DNA from: a bacterium
GTDB lineage: Bacteria > Bacillota > Bacilli > Lactobacillales > Streptococcaceae
DNA: 54,209 nt
NCBI GenBank assembly: GCA_905221435.1
Contig: CAJNDD010000012.1
Span: 1-54,209, forward strand
Direction: 5' to 3'
The notes below the pieces were generated by a model. That model was not told the origin of the DNA. It worked only from the letters and a program-made list of their open reading frames with translations, and did not search any database. A program made the position numbers and the translations under genes. Positions within the stretch are counted from its first letter, which is position 1. Every line of letters begins with the position of its first letter. Positions 45,321-54,209 of this stretch are shown in pieces.

Positions 45321-46133
45321 ATGTCAGATATTTCAATCATTTCTGCTATCTTGGTTGTAGTTGTTGCCTTCCTTGCAGGTCTTGAAGGTATCCTCGACCA
45401 ATTCCAATTCCATCAACCAATCGTCGCATGTACCCTTATCGGACTTGCAACTGGTAACCTCGAAGCAGGTGTTATGCTTGGTGGATCTCTTCAAATGATC
45501 GCCCTTGGTTGGGCAAACATCGGAGCTGCCGTAGCTCCTGACGCTGCTCTTGCATCTGTTGCTGCAGCAATCATCTTGATCAAAGGTGGTAACTTTACTA
45601 CTGAAGGTATCGCCGTTGCAACAGCAACAGCTATCCCTCTTGCTGTAGCTGGACTTTTCTTGACTATGATTGTTCGTACAATCTCAGTTGCCTTGGTTCA
45701 CACTGCTGACGCTGCTGCTAAAGAAGGAAATATTGCAGCTGTTGAACGTGCTCACTTTGTTGCACTTCTTCTTCAAGGTCTTCGTATCGCGATTCCAGCA
45801 GCCTTCCTTATCGCTATCCCTGCTTCTGCTGTTCAAGATGCTCTTAAATTAATGCCAGACTGGTTGAACGGTGGTATGGCTGTCGGTGGTGCTATGGTCG
45901 TTGCCGTTGGTTACGCTATGGTTATCAACATGATGGCAACTCGTGAAGTATGGCCATTCTTCGCTATTGGTTTCGCTCTTGCTGCGATTTCTCAATTGAC
46001 TTTGATTGCCCTTGGTGTCATCGGTGTTGCCCTTGCCTTCATCTACCTTAACCTTACAAAACAAGGTGGAAACGGTGGCGGCGGAGCTGCAACTTCTAAC
46101 GACCCAATCGGTGATATCCTAGAAGACTACTAG
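45321..46133 (+). CDS. manM: Mannose PTS EIIC membrane component
   Basis: 270 residues, about seven to eight membrane segments. EIIC (ManY-type) signatures: FLAGLEGILDQFQFHQPIVA and GVMLGGSLQMIALGWANIGA. With ManN it forms the sugar channel. In related bacteria the same pair is the receptor for class IIa bacteriocins. AAAAGGAA lies upstream; 14 bp before manN. Confidence 0.96.
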   Translation: MSDISIISAILVVVVAFLAGLEGILDQFQFHQPIVACTLIGLATGNLEAGVMLGGSLQMIALGWANIGAAVAPDAALASVAAAIILIKGGNFTTEGIAVATATAIPLAVAGLFLTMIVRTISVALVHTADAAAKEGNIAAVERAHFVALLLQGLRIAIPAAFLIAIPASAVQDALKLMPDWLNGGMAVGGAMVVAVGYAMVINMMATREVWPFFAIGFALAAISQLTLIALGVIGVALAFIYLNLTKQGGNGGGGAATSNDPIGDILEDY

Positions 46134-46147
46134 AAAGGGGAACAATC

Positions 46148-47059
46148 ATGGCTGAAAAAATTCAATTATCAAAATCAGATCGTCAAAAAGTTTGGTGGCG
46201 TTCACAATTCCTTCAAGGTTCTTGGAACTACGAACGTATGCAAAACTTGGGTTGGGCTTACTCATTGATCCCAGCTATCAAAAAATTGTACACTAAAAAA
46301 GAAGACCAAGCGGCTGCTCTTGAGCGTCACCTTGAGTTCTTCAACACTCACCCATACGTCGCTGCTCCAATCATGGGGGTTACTCTTGCACTTGAAGAAG
46401 AGCGCGCTAACGGTGTTGAAATCGACGACGCAGCTATCCAAGGGGTTAAGATCGGTATGATGGGACCTCTTGCTGGTATCGGTGACCCAGTATTCTGGTT
46501 TACAGTTCGTCCTATTCTTGGAGCCCTTGGTGCATCACTTGCTGCATCTGGTAACATTGTTGGCCCCCTTCTCTTCTTCTTTGGATGGAATGCTATCCGT
46601 ATGGCCTTCCTATGGTATACACAAGAGTTCGGTTACAAAGCTGGATCTGAAATCACTAAAGACATGTCTGGTGGTATCTTGAAGGACATCACTAAAGGAG
46701 CATCTATCCTTGGTATGTTCATCCTTGCAGTTCTTGTACAACGTTGGGTGTCTATCAACTTTACTGTGAACCTTCCAGGTAAACAACTAGCAGAAGGTGC
46801 TTACATCAACTTCCCAGAAGGTCCTGTATCAGGTGCTGAATTGAAAGGTATCCTTGGTCAAGCACTTGGTGGATTGAGCTTAGATAAGATTCAACCACAA
46901 ACTCTTCAAGGCCAGTTGAACTCATTGATCCCAGGATTGATGGGACTTCTCCTTACTTTCCTCTGCATGTGGTTGCTTAAGAAAAAAGTATCACCAATCA
47001 CAATCATCCTTGCTCTCTTTGCAGTAGGTATCGCAGCTCGTTTCTTCGGTATCATGTAA
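46148..47059 (+). CDS. manN: Mannose PTS EIID membrane component
   Basis: 303 residues. ManZ-type features: VWWRSQFLQGSWNYERMQNL near the N-terminus, MGPLAGIGDPVFWFTVRPIL (about 100-119), and membrane segments towards the C-terminus. The GDPVFW motif is diagnostic for EIID. AAAGGGG lies upstream. Last gene of manLMN, followed by a terminator and then an IS30 relic. Confidence 0.96.
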   Translation: MAEKIQLSKSDRQKVWWRSQFLQGSWNYERMQNLGWAYSLIPAIKKLYTKKEDQAAALERHLEFFNTHPYVAAPIMGVTLALEEERANGVEIDDAAIQGVKIGMMGPLAGIGDPVFWFTVRPILGALGASLAASGNIVGPLLFFFGWNAIRMAFLWYTQEFGYKAGSEITKDMSGGILKDITKGASILGMFILAVLVQRWVSINFTVNLPGKQLAEGAYINFPEGPVSGAELKGILGQALGGLSLDKIQPQTLQGQLNSLIPGLMGLLLTFLCMWLLKKKVSPITIILALFAVGIAARFFGIM

Positions 47060-47154
47060 TTTGGATTGATTTTCATTCAAAAGAGGAGTATCTGTTCTGC
47101 TTTTTGGCGGACTTTCTCTTAGTAAACAATAATAGAAGCAGAAAATTTCTGCAT

Positions 47155-47186
47155 AGAGAGAACAATTATAGTTCTCTCTTTTTTTG
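47155..47186 (+). terminator. Terminator of the manLMN operon
   Basis: AGAGAGAAC (47155-47163) and GTTCTCTCT (47171-47179) with a 7-nt loop, then T7. The IS30 relic begins four bases later. Confidence 0.9.
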
Positions 47187-47189
47187 ATC

Positions 47190-48047
47190 TTGAATATACA
47201 ATATAAGTGCACAATAAAAACTCATAAGATTTTCTAGTAAAATAGAATTGAATGAACTAGTTACGAAAGGAAATCTGATGAGCTACCATCATTTTAGCAT
47301 AGATGAGAGCGAAGGTATTCTGATTTACCGTATGCAAGGACTAAACTTTTCTCAAATTGTTAAGTTGCTTTATCGTCATCCGTCTAGTATTAGTCGCGAG
47401 TGGAAACGACATCTAAGAGAAGGACGCTATTCTCCAAGTCATGCACAGGAATCTTACTATATTGCTAAATCACACTGTGGGCGGAAAATAGATCATTATT
47501 TAAGCAATACTGTCCAGCACCTTTTTCTCGATTGCTAATGGTCCCCTGAAGAAATAGAAGGTCGGTAATATAGAAAAGCTGTTATGAGTTATCAAACAAT
47601 CTATAGAGCCATCTATCGTGGGCACTTTGACGACAAGTTTTCCCCATGGTGCTCGTGGTGTGATTCGCAAGCTCCGCCATCGTGGGAAAATACGTCATAC
47701 GAAAGGTCATGTTGAAAACAGAGGAAAAATTTCTATTTCTCATACCATTCATGAAAGACCCGAAGAAGTAAATCTGTCATAGAGGTTATGGTACAAATGT
47801 TGGAGCCCTTGTCGAAAGAAACCGTCACTCGAGATAAAGGAAAAGAATTCACGAATCATCAAGACTTGACTAACAAATTAAAGGTAGAGGTCTATTTTCT
47901 AAAAGGAAGTGATCTAACATTGGTTGATGATCACACCATTCAGCTGTGGGAGAACAAACTTCATAATAGACCACGGAAGTGTCTCACCTGGAAAACACCT
48001 TATGAAGTTTTCTATGAAGAAAATGTGCACTTCATTTGACAATGCAA
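47190..48047 (+). mobile_element. Degenerate IS30-family element
   Basis: Terminal inverted repeats: left 47190-47215 and right 48022-48047, with 18 of 26 positions matching and the AAGTGCACA core conserved. The length is about 860 bp, against about 1.0-1.1 kb for intact IS30-type elements, consistent with internal deletions. It contains one broken transposase gene. Confidence 0.82.
47278..48039 (+). pseudogene. IS30-family transposase, disrupted
   Basis: The N-terminus reads MSYHHFSIDESEGILIYRMQ with the IS30 HTH (FSQIVKLLYRHPSSISREWK) and runs 86 codons to a stop at 47536. Later pieces are WSPEEIEGR, stop, AVMSYQTIYRAIYRGHFDDK; then, after frameshifts, HGARGVIRKLRHRGK; and a final frame VMVQMLEPLSKETVTRDKGK ... 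LWENKLHNRPRKCLTWKTPY. The first and last parts of the DDE domain (including the segment before LKGSDLTLVDD) are deleted. Not functional. Confidence 0.85.
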
Positions 48048-48059
48048 GACGACAAAATA

Positions 48060-48107
48060 GACTCCATAATTCCTACAGTGTTTTACCCACTACAGAATTA
48101 TAGAGCC
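48060..48107. repeat. Palindromic repeat, copy 2
   Basis: The same palindrome as at 39343-39392, with few changes (CTCCATAATTCCTACAGTG with CACTACAGAATTATAGAG). Here it lies 12 bp after the right end of the IS30 relic, whereas copy 1 follows a solitary IS30 left end. Confidence 0.65.
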
Positions 48108-48248
48108 TATAGTATTTACTTGTCCTAAGTTTGGAGATAGATGAATTAGAAACAATGATTCCTCTCTTAAAGCCATCTAGAAGTTGAATAATGTTCACAT
48201 CTTATGCCACGATTACAGTTAGAATAAAGATATTGCTTTTTTAGATTT
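48108..48248 (+). other. Short intergenic stretch, possible coding relic
   Basis: One plus frame reads VLSLEIDELETMIPLLKPSR before a stop (about 48124-48186). I do not recognise it and there is no ribosome binding site. Otherwise featureless. Confidence 0.25.
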
Positions 48249-49106
48249 TTATCCATTTCGACGTTTACGGGCTAGTAGGGCTCTGTAAAAGAAGATGTGA
48301 TTGTTTTGGATATAGGGAAGGAGTGAAAAGCTAGCAATTCCAAAGGTGATCCAGTTAAGGAAGTACCAAGGGAGTAGTTGTAGGTCGAGGACAAAGCGTT
48401 GAAACTTGTAACCTTTCATCAAGAAACGGCTGGTTTTCAGGATTTGACGGGGTTTAGCCTGTCCTAAAGCCAGAGTGTCGCAAAGGAGGAATTCTACCTG
48501 CGAGTAGGCATAATGTTGCGGAACGTAGAGGATGTTTCCCACAATCATCAAGATGAGACTCGCGAAAAAGTAGAGGCCAAAGGTCATAAGGAACTGCTCG
48601 GTTTCAACGGATGAGAGGTCTAATTTTGGAAATTCAGGATGTAGGGCTACAAATCTCCGAGCCAAGAGATTGCTATAAAAGAGAAAATAAACGCCTACTA
48701 AGTTTGGAATGCTCCATAAAAAGAGGTAGAAACGTTTGAGGAGTAGGGTCAGGAAGGTTTGCGAGAAGCGCTCTTCAGCAAAGAGGGTCAGGCTTGATTT
48801 TACTGAGAGTTCCGTATCAGGATCTTTGAGGAGTCGGAGTGTCGCAAAGGCAGCACCTGCTAGAAAAATCGTGCTCACAAAAGAAACCACTAGTGGGAAG
48901 AGATAGGCTTGGAGCACTTGTGCTAGCATGCTGAAAAAGGATTGCTCTAAAACATTTTCTTGGAGACGAGCCAAGGGGTTGAGAAAGCCTGATAAGATGA
49001 CCAGTATGCTAGGTAAGAGATAGACGAGAAAGAGGCGGGGATTTTCAGCCTGAAATTGCCTAGTCTGTAGACGAATGGTTTTTAAATCAATTTTTGGGTA
49101 TTTCAT
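48249..49106 (-). CDS. DUF975-type membrane protein
   Basis: 285 residues from the ATG at 49106 (MKYPKIDLKTIRLQTRQFQA). About six membrane segments (LFLVYLLPSILVILSG, then others) interrupted by amphipathic stretches; the second half contains YSQVEFLLCDTLALGQAKPR and LKTSRFLMKGYKFQRFVLDL, the pattern of DUF975 proteins. Function unknown. Longer in-frame readings run through the promoter and are rejected. The -10 lies six bases from the ATG, suggesting a leaderless mRNA. Divergent from tgt. Confidence 0.82.
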   Translation of the reverse strand: MKYPKIDLKTIRLQTRQFQAENPRLFLVYLLPSILVILSGFLNPLARLQENVLEQSFFSMLAQVLQAYLFPLVVSFVSTIFLAGAAFATLRLLKDPDTELSVKSSLTLFAEERFSQTFLTLLLKRFYLFLWSIPNLVGVYFLFYSNLLARRFVALHPEFPKLDLSSVETEQFLMTFGLYFFASLILMIVGNILYVPQHYAYSQVEFLLCDTLALGQAKPRQILKTSRFLMKGYKFQRFVLDLQLLPWYFLNWITFGIASFSLLPYIQNNHIFFYRALLARKRRNG

Positions 49107-49112
49107 TCTTTC

Positions 49113-49121
49113 ATTATACCA
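49113..49121 (-). promoter_or_regulatory. Promoter of the DUF975 gene, predicting a leaderless mRNA
   Basis: On the minus strand TGG-TATAAT (49121-49113) ends six bases before ATG (49106), the same geometry as at ruvB. No Shine-Dalgarno precedes the ATG (GAAAGA only). Confidence 0.6.
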
Positions 49122-49147
49122 TAGTTCGTGACAGTTCCTGGTTTTTT

Positions 49148-50365
<1,218 letters not shown>

Positions 50366-50386
50366 AGTGTAAAATTAGAATGCCAA

Positions 50387-50416
50387 AATCCTAAGTTTTC
50401 TCTTAGGATTTTTCCT
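50387..50416 (+). terminator. Terminator after tgt
   Basis: AATCCTAAG (50387-50395) and CTTAGGATT (50402-50410), 6-nt loop, then TTT. Confidence 0.88.
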
Positions 50417-50498
50417 ATTTTTTTGATAGAATAGGGAGTATAATGGAATGGAAATTAGGTGGTGTTTTGCTTCCTAATTTAATGGAGAATAGACTCGT

Positions 50499-52316
50499 AT
50501 GCGTATTAAATGGTTTTCCTTGATTAGGATTACAGGTTTACTTTTGGTGCTTTTGTACCACTTCTTTCAAACGATCTTTCCTGGAGGATTCTTTGGGGTA
50601 GATGTCTTTTTCACTTTTTCAGGATTTTTGATCACCTCCCTCCTTTTAGAAGAATTTGGGAAGGCACGCCAGATTGATTTACTGGGATTTTTTAAGAGAC
50701 GGTTTTACCGCATCGTGCCACCTGTGGTGCTGATGATTTTGGTGACCATGCCTTTTACTTTCTTGGTTCGTCAAGACTATGTTGCTGGAATTGGTGGCCA
50801 GATAGCTGGAGTTCTCGGTTTTATGACCAACTTCTACGAAATGTTAACAGGGGGAAGTTATGAATCCCAGTTCATTCCGCATCTCTTTGTTCACAACTGG
50901 AGTCTAGCTGTTGAGGTTCACTACTATATCCTTTGGGGCTTAGCGGTTTGGTTCTTATCGAAACGTTCAAAATCTAGTAGTCAATTGAGAGGGATGGTCT
51001 TTCTCCTTTCTGCTGGAGCTTTTATCATTAGCTTTTTCTCCATGTTTATTGGTAGTCTAATGGCTAGTTCCTATTCATCTGTCTACTTTTCAAGTTTAAC
51101 CCATGTTTATCCCTTCTTTTTAGGAAGCATTTTGGCGACAGTTGTGGGGGTTCGTCAGACGAGCGATTTAGTCAAGCAGTTTGACCGGACATGGGATATT
51201 CGTCAGAATCTACTGGTATTTGTTGCAGGTCTCTTGGTGTTAATACTCTTGACTTTCTTTGTCAAGTTCACCTACCTGTTTGCGTACTTATTTGGCTTCT
51301 TGCTAGCAAGTTTAGCGGCAGTGACCATGATTTTTGCTGCGCGTGTCTTGCATGAGAAAACGTCTGAGATACAAGAACCTCGGATAATCACATTTCTAGC
51401 GGATACCAGCTATGCGGTTTATCTTTTCCACTGGCCTTTTTATATTATCTTTTCTCAGCTGATGAGTAATCTGCCTGCTGTTATTCTGACAATCATCTTT
51501 TCTTATTTCTTTGCTATCCTATCCTTCTATATTATTGAGCCATTGATTGCTGGTAAGACCAACGCTTTAGTTAGAAAAATCACTAAACTGCACCATATCA
51601 AACCTATTAGTGCTAGTGTTGTGGGTGCCCTTTCCTTACTTACTTTGATTATCATAGCTATGGCTCCTCAAGTTGGAGCTTTTGAGACAGACTTGATGGT
51701 CAATGGTTTCAAGCAAGCTCAGACCAATATTGGACAAACAAAGACTCTTGCTGAACAAGCTGAAGTCAGTCGTCTAGGAATTTCTGAGGGAACAAGCCTA
51801 ATAGGAGATTCGGTAGCCTTACGTGCCAATACAGCCTTAAAAGAGGCGCTTCCTGATGCAAATATCAATGCTCAGGTTAGTCGGACGACCAAGCAAGCTA
51901 ATGACATCATGCTCAATAACAGTCAGAATAAGGCGCTGCTAAAAACTGTTGTCATTGCAACGGGAGTCAACAATCCTGAAGGTTATAAGAATGACTTGGA
52001 CAGCATCGTGAACAATCTACCGAAAGGACATCATCTGATACTGGTGACCCCTTATGAGGGAGATAAGAGCAAGGACACTTATACATCAGTGGAGCAGTAT
52101 GCGGCTTATGCGAGAGAATTAGCTGAAAAGAACCCATATGTGAGCATCGCTGACTGGAATAAGGTCGCTAAGGAACACCCTGAAATCTGGGCTGGAACTG
52201 ATCAAGTCCACTTTGGAAATGATAGCAACATGATTGAAGAAGGTGCTAAACTTTACGCAGAGACGATTGCAGCTGCTGTTAAGGCTGCTCAAGAACTGCC
52301 TGTGAAATCAAAATAA
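50499..52316 (+). CDS. Membrane acyltransferase with C-terminal SGNH domain (OatA-like)
   Basis: 605 residues. The N-terminal acyltransferase-3 domain (1-345, about ten to eleven membrane segments) has IRITGLLLVLLYHFFQ, FFGVDVFFTFSGFLITSLLL and the RRFYRIVPP motif. The C-terminal extracytoplasmic SGNH esterase-like domain (about 420-605) has GDSV (Ser), ATGVNNP (Gly/Asn region) and TDQVHFG (Asp-x-x-His). This architecture is that of peptidoglycan or polysaccharide O-acetyltransferases (OatA/Adr); which polymer is modified here is not determined. A GGAG-type ribosome binding site lies upstream. Confidence 0.87.
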   Translation: MRIKWFSLIRITGLLLVLLYHFFQTIFPGGFFGVDVFFTFSGFLITSLLLEEFGKARQIDLLGFFKRRFYRIVPPVVLMILVTMPFTFLVRQDYVAGIGGQIAGVLGFMTNFYEMLTGGSYESQFIPHLFVHNWSLAVEVHYYILWGLAVWFLSKRSKSSSQLRGMVFLLSAGAFIISFFSMFIGSLMASSYSSVYFSSLTHVYPFFLGSILATVVGVRQTSDLVKQFDRTWDIRQNLLVFVAGLLVLILLTFFVKFTYLFAYLFGFLLASLAAVTMIFAARVLHEKTSEIQEPRIITFLADTSYAVYLFHWPFYIIFSQLMSNLPAVILTIIFSYFFAILSFYIIEPLIAGKTNALVRKITKLHHIKPISASVVGALSLLTLIIIAMAPQVGAFETDLMVNGFKQAQTNIGQTKTLAEQAEVSRLGISEGTSLIGDSVALRANTALKEALPDANINAQVSRTTKQANDIMLNNSQNKALLKTVVIATGVNNPEGYKNDLDSIVNNLPKGHHLILVTPYEGDKSKDTYTSVEQYAAYARELAEKNPYVSIADWNKVAKEHPEIWAGTDQVHFGNDSNMIEEGAKLYAETIAAAVKAAQELPVKSK

Positions 52317-52320
52317 GATC

Positions 52321-52348
52321 AAAGAGTTGGAGAAATCCAGCTCTTTTA
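52321..52348 (+). terminator. Terminator after the acyltransferase gene
   Basis: AAAGAGTTGGA (52321-52331), GAAA loop, TCCAGCTCTTTT (52336-52347) with one G-T pair. Confidence 0.82.
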
Positions 52349-52363
52349 AAATATCTCTAGAAA

Positions 52364-52406
52364 ATAGGTCTATACCATTTACAAATGAAAAAGAAAGGTT
52401 TATAAT
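52364..52406 (+). promoter_or_regulatory. nagA promoter with NagR (dre)-like operator
   Basis: TTTACA (52378-52383), 17 bp, TATAAT (52401-52406). ATAGGTCTATACCATTT (52364-52380) matches the GntR/HutC-type dre operator TGGTCTAGACCA at its core (GGTcTAtACC) and overlaps the -35. NagR represses nagA and related genes until amino-sugar phosphates accumulate. Confidence 0.7.
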
Positions 52407-52456
52407 GTAATTGACATAATAAATTGTAGAATCAATCTTTTAAGGAGGTTATCATT

Positions 52457-53608
52457 ATGCCTAACTATATTAAAGCGGATCAGTTTTTCTACCCACACGG
52501 GATTCGTCGTGGTGGTTACTTGGAACTTGTGGATGGCAAGTTTGGAAAACATGTAGATCAGATTCCTGAAGGTGCTGAGGTGATTGACTATACAGGTTAT
52601 AGCATTGCCCCTGGACTTGTAGATACCCACATTCATGGATTTGGCGGTGTCGATGTCATGGACAATAACATCGAAGGAACCCTTCATACTATGAGTGAAG
52701 GTCTACTTAGCACGGGTGTTACCAGCTTCTTGCCAACGACGTTGACTTCCTCTTATGAACAATTGCTTGCAGTAACAGAAAATATTGGTGCTCGATACCA
52801 GGAAGCAAGTGGAGCCAAGATTCGTGGAATCTATTTTGAAGGGCCTTATTTCACAGAGAAATACAAAGGAGCTCAAAACCCTGCCTATATGAAAGACCCT
52901 CGTATGGATGAGTTTCGTGCTTGGCAAAAAGCAGCCAATGGTTTGCTCAATAAAATTGCCCTTGCACCAGAACGTGAAGGTGTAGAAGACTTTGTTCGTA
53001 CGATTACGGGCGAAGGTGTGACCGTTGCTCTTGGACACTCAAATGCGACTTTTGATGAAGCTAAAAAGGCAGTCGATGCTGGAGCAAGTGTTTGGGTACA
53101 TGCCTACAACGGAATGCGTGGGTTGACTCACCGTGAGCTCGGTATGGTGGGAGCCATGTATGAATTGCCACATACTTACGCAGAGTTGATCTGTGACGGT
53201 CATCACGTGGATCCAAAAGCCTGTGACATTTTGCTCAAACAAAAAGGAACTGAAAATATCGCCCTTATCACAGACTGTATGACAGCTGGTGGCTTGGAAG
53301 ACGGAGATTACATGTTGGGAGAATTCCCGGTAGTAGTTGCTAATGGAACTGCTCGCCTCAAATCTACAGGCAATTTGGCAGGTTCTATCCTCAAACTCAA
53401 AGACGGTTTGAAGAATGTGGTCGAATGGGGCATTGCGAATCCGCATGAAGCAGTCATGATGGCCAGCCTCAACCCAGCAAAATCTGTTCACATCGATGAT
53501 GTCTGTGGTCAAATCCGTGAAGGTTACGACGCCGACTTTATCGTTCTAGATAAAGATTTGGAATTGGTAGCAACCTACCTAGATGGTGTGAAACGTTATC
53601 AAGCATAA
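52457..53608 (+). CDS. nagA: N-acetylglucosamine-6-phosphate deacetylase
   Basis: 383 residues, amidohydrolase superfamily. Metal-binding VDTHIHGFGGVDVMD (about 56-70), GHSNATFDEAKKA and HAYNGMRGLTHRE, and the catalytic Asp in LITDCMTAGGLEDG (about 272-285). It releases acetate from GlcNAc-6-P, feeding glucosamine-6-P to NagB. AAGGAGG lies upstream. Monocistronic with terminator. Confidence 0.96.
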   Translation: MPNYIKADQFFYPHGIRRGGYLELVDGKFGKHVDQIPEGAEVIDYTGYSIAPGLVDTHIHGFGGVDVMDNNIEGTLHTMSEGLLSTGVTSFLPTTLTSSYEQLLAVTENIGARYQEASGAKIRGIYFEGPYFTEKYKGAQNPAYMKDPRMDEFRAWQKAANGLLNKIALAPEREGVEDFVRTITGEGVTVALGHSNATFDEAKKAVDAGASVWVHAYNGMRGLTHRELGMVGAMYELPHTYAELICDGHHVDPKACDILLKQKGTENIALITDCMTAGGLEDGDYMLGEFPVVVANGTARLKSTGNLAGSILKLKDGLKNVVEWGIANPHEAVMMASLNPAKSVHIDDVCGQIREGYDADFIVLDKDLELVATYLDGVKRYQA

Positions 53609-53610
53609 TA

Positions 53611-53648
53611 AAAAGCAGAGGCTGTGATGACTCAGCCTTTGCTTTTCT
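53611..53648 (+). terminator. Terminator after nagA
   Basis: AAAAGCAGAGGCTG (53611-53624) and CAGCCTTTGCTTTT (53633-53646), one mismatch, 8-nt loop. Confidence 0.88.
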
Positions 53649-53725
53649 ATTTAGAGGTATCTTCAGAAAGCTAGAGGATTGTTCTATAATGAAGCAAAAT
53701 CCTTTCATTGTTCTAGAAAATTCGT

Positions 53726-53731
53726 TATAAT
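53726..53731 (+). promoter_or_regulatory. -10 of the DUF1033 gene
   Basis: TATAAT (53726-53731), 25 bp before ATG 53757, with a weak TTTCAT 17 bp upstream. Confidence 0.5.
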
Positions 53732-53756
53732 ATACGGTACAAAGGAAGTAGTGAAA

Positions 53757-54122
53757 ATGTATCGTGTTATAGAAATGTATGGGGATTTTGAACCGTGGTG
53801 GTTCATAGAAGGTTGGGAAAAAGATGTCATCATGAGTCGCTCTTTTAACAAGTACTATGATGCTCTAAAATATTATAAATTATGCTGGTTTGAGCTGGAA
53901 AAGAAGAATCCTCTTTATAAGAGTCGGAGCGATTTGATGACTATTTTTTGGGATCCTGCAGACCAACGTTGGTGTGATGAGTGTGATGAGTATTTGCAGC
54001 AGTATCATTCTTTGGCTCTTTTACAGGATGGGCAAGTCATCCCCGATGAAAAGCTACGTCCAGGCTATGAAAAACAAACAGGTCAAGAAAAACACCGTTC
54101 TTGCCGCATGAAATTAAGATAA
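53757..54122 (+). CDS. DUF1033-family protein
   Basis: 121 residues from ATG 53757 (MYRVIEMYGDFEPWWFIEGW); AAAGGAAG lies at 53741-53748. Longer in-frame readings cross the promoter and are rejected. A soluble, aromatic-rich protein (WWF, YYDALKYYKLCWFE) matching a streptococcal family of unknown function. It stands alone between nagA and an IS3-type element, with no terminator of its own visible. Confidence 0.85.
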   Translation: MYRVIEMYGDFEPWWFIEGWEKDVIMSRSFNKYYDALKYYKLCWFELEKKNPLYKSRSDLMTIFWDPADQRWCDECDEYLQQYHSLALLQDGQVIPDEKLRPGYEKQTGQEKHRSCRMKLR

Positions 54123-54137
54123 AAAGTAACTTTGAAC

Positions 54138-54209
54138 TGCACCCCAAAAGTTAGACAGAAAAAATCTAACTTTTGGGGTGTTTTATTATGAAATTGAGTT
54201 ATGAAGATA
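54138..54209 (+). mobile_element. Left end of an IS3-family insertion sequence (truncated by window edge)
   Basis: The terminal sequence TGCACCCCAAAAGTTAGA (54138-54155) starts with the TG typical of IS3 elements. It forms a 16-bp hairpin with TCTAACTTTTGGGGTG (54165-54180). A transposase OrfA begins 8 bp later. Confidence 0.8.
54188..54209 (+). CDS. IS3-family transposase OrfA, N-terminal fragment
   Basis: ATG 54188 opens MKLSYED, the start of the HTH OrfA found in streptococcal IS3/IS150-group elements, and runs off the window. Only seven codons are visible, so the call depends on the adjacent inverted repeat. Confidence 0.6.

Overview
The window is chromosomal DNA of a Mitis-group Streptococcus (S. 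mitis / oralis / pneumoniae type). This follows from near-pneumococcal protein sequences, extended -10 promoters (TGnTATAAT) at most transcription starts, CiaR-type direct repeats driving small RNAs, a competence cin-box-like promoter, and remnants of ISL3, IS30 and IS3 family elements. Species cannot be fixed from sequence alone. No tRNA, rRNA, CRISPR array or intact prophage is seen.

Layout. (a) 1-984: C-terminal part of an LPXTG surface adhesin with long near-identical repeats. (b) 985-3221: an ISL3 relic, then a cin-box-like promoter, a 47-residue ORF and a polytopic membrane protein that looks like a GT-C glycosyltransferase. (c) 3223-7477: the anaerobic ribonucleotide reductase cluster (nrdD, small ORF, GNAT, nrdG, P-loop kinase) behind two NrdR-box-like palindromes. 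(d) 7579-22420: the S10-spc-alpha ribosomal protein cluster, rpsJ to rplQ, with secY, adk, infA, rpmJ and rpoA. Nearly every longer gap carries an RNA stem-loop, and two paralogous structured elements flank rpsH. (e) 22507-32247: ACT-domain protein, UPF0210 protein, phosphatase, leuS, an AT-rich inserted RelA/SpoT-like gene, two GNATs, ruvB and a nucleotidyltransferase-like protein, interspersed with four CiaR-controlled csRNAs. (f) 32337-38528: uppS-cdsA-rseP(eep)-proS, then a GH1 6-phospho-beta-glucosidase. (g) 38540-39392: IS debris. (h) 39425-47059: CPBP protease, purine permease, HAD phosphatase, adhP and the mannose PTS operon manLMN. (i) 47190-48107: IS30 relic and palindrome, at what looks like a rearrangement junction. 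(j) 48249-54209: DUF975 membrane protein, tgt, acyltransferase, nagA, a DUF1033 protein and the left end of an IS3-family element.

Functional logic. Most of the window is growth machinery: translation, secretion, undecaprenyl and phospholipid synthesis, and aminoacyl-tRNA synthesis. It is overlaid with streptococcal regulation: NrdR for dNTP supply, CiaR small RNAs, a Rex-like site at adhP, a cre-like site at manL and a NagR (dre)-like operator at nagA, the last three linking redox and sugar/amino-sugar use. The accessory material (surface adhesin, inserted Rel-like gene, IS relics) lies at region boundaries.

The most interesting under-described signals are the twin covarying RNA elements around rpsH, the Rel-like gene inserted at the leuS 3' end with a displaced copy of the leuS tail downstream, two promoter/start-codon arrangements predicting leaderless mRNAs (ruvB and the DUF975 gene), and the nested inverted repeat around the promoter and ribosome binding site of the membrane protein at 1668. 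All family and operator names come from memory and visual motif matching; no database search was run.
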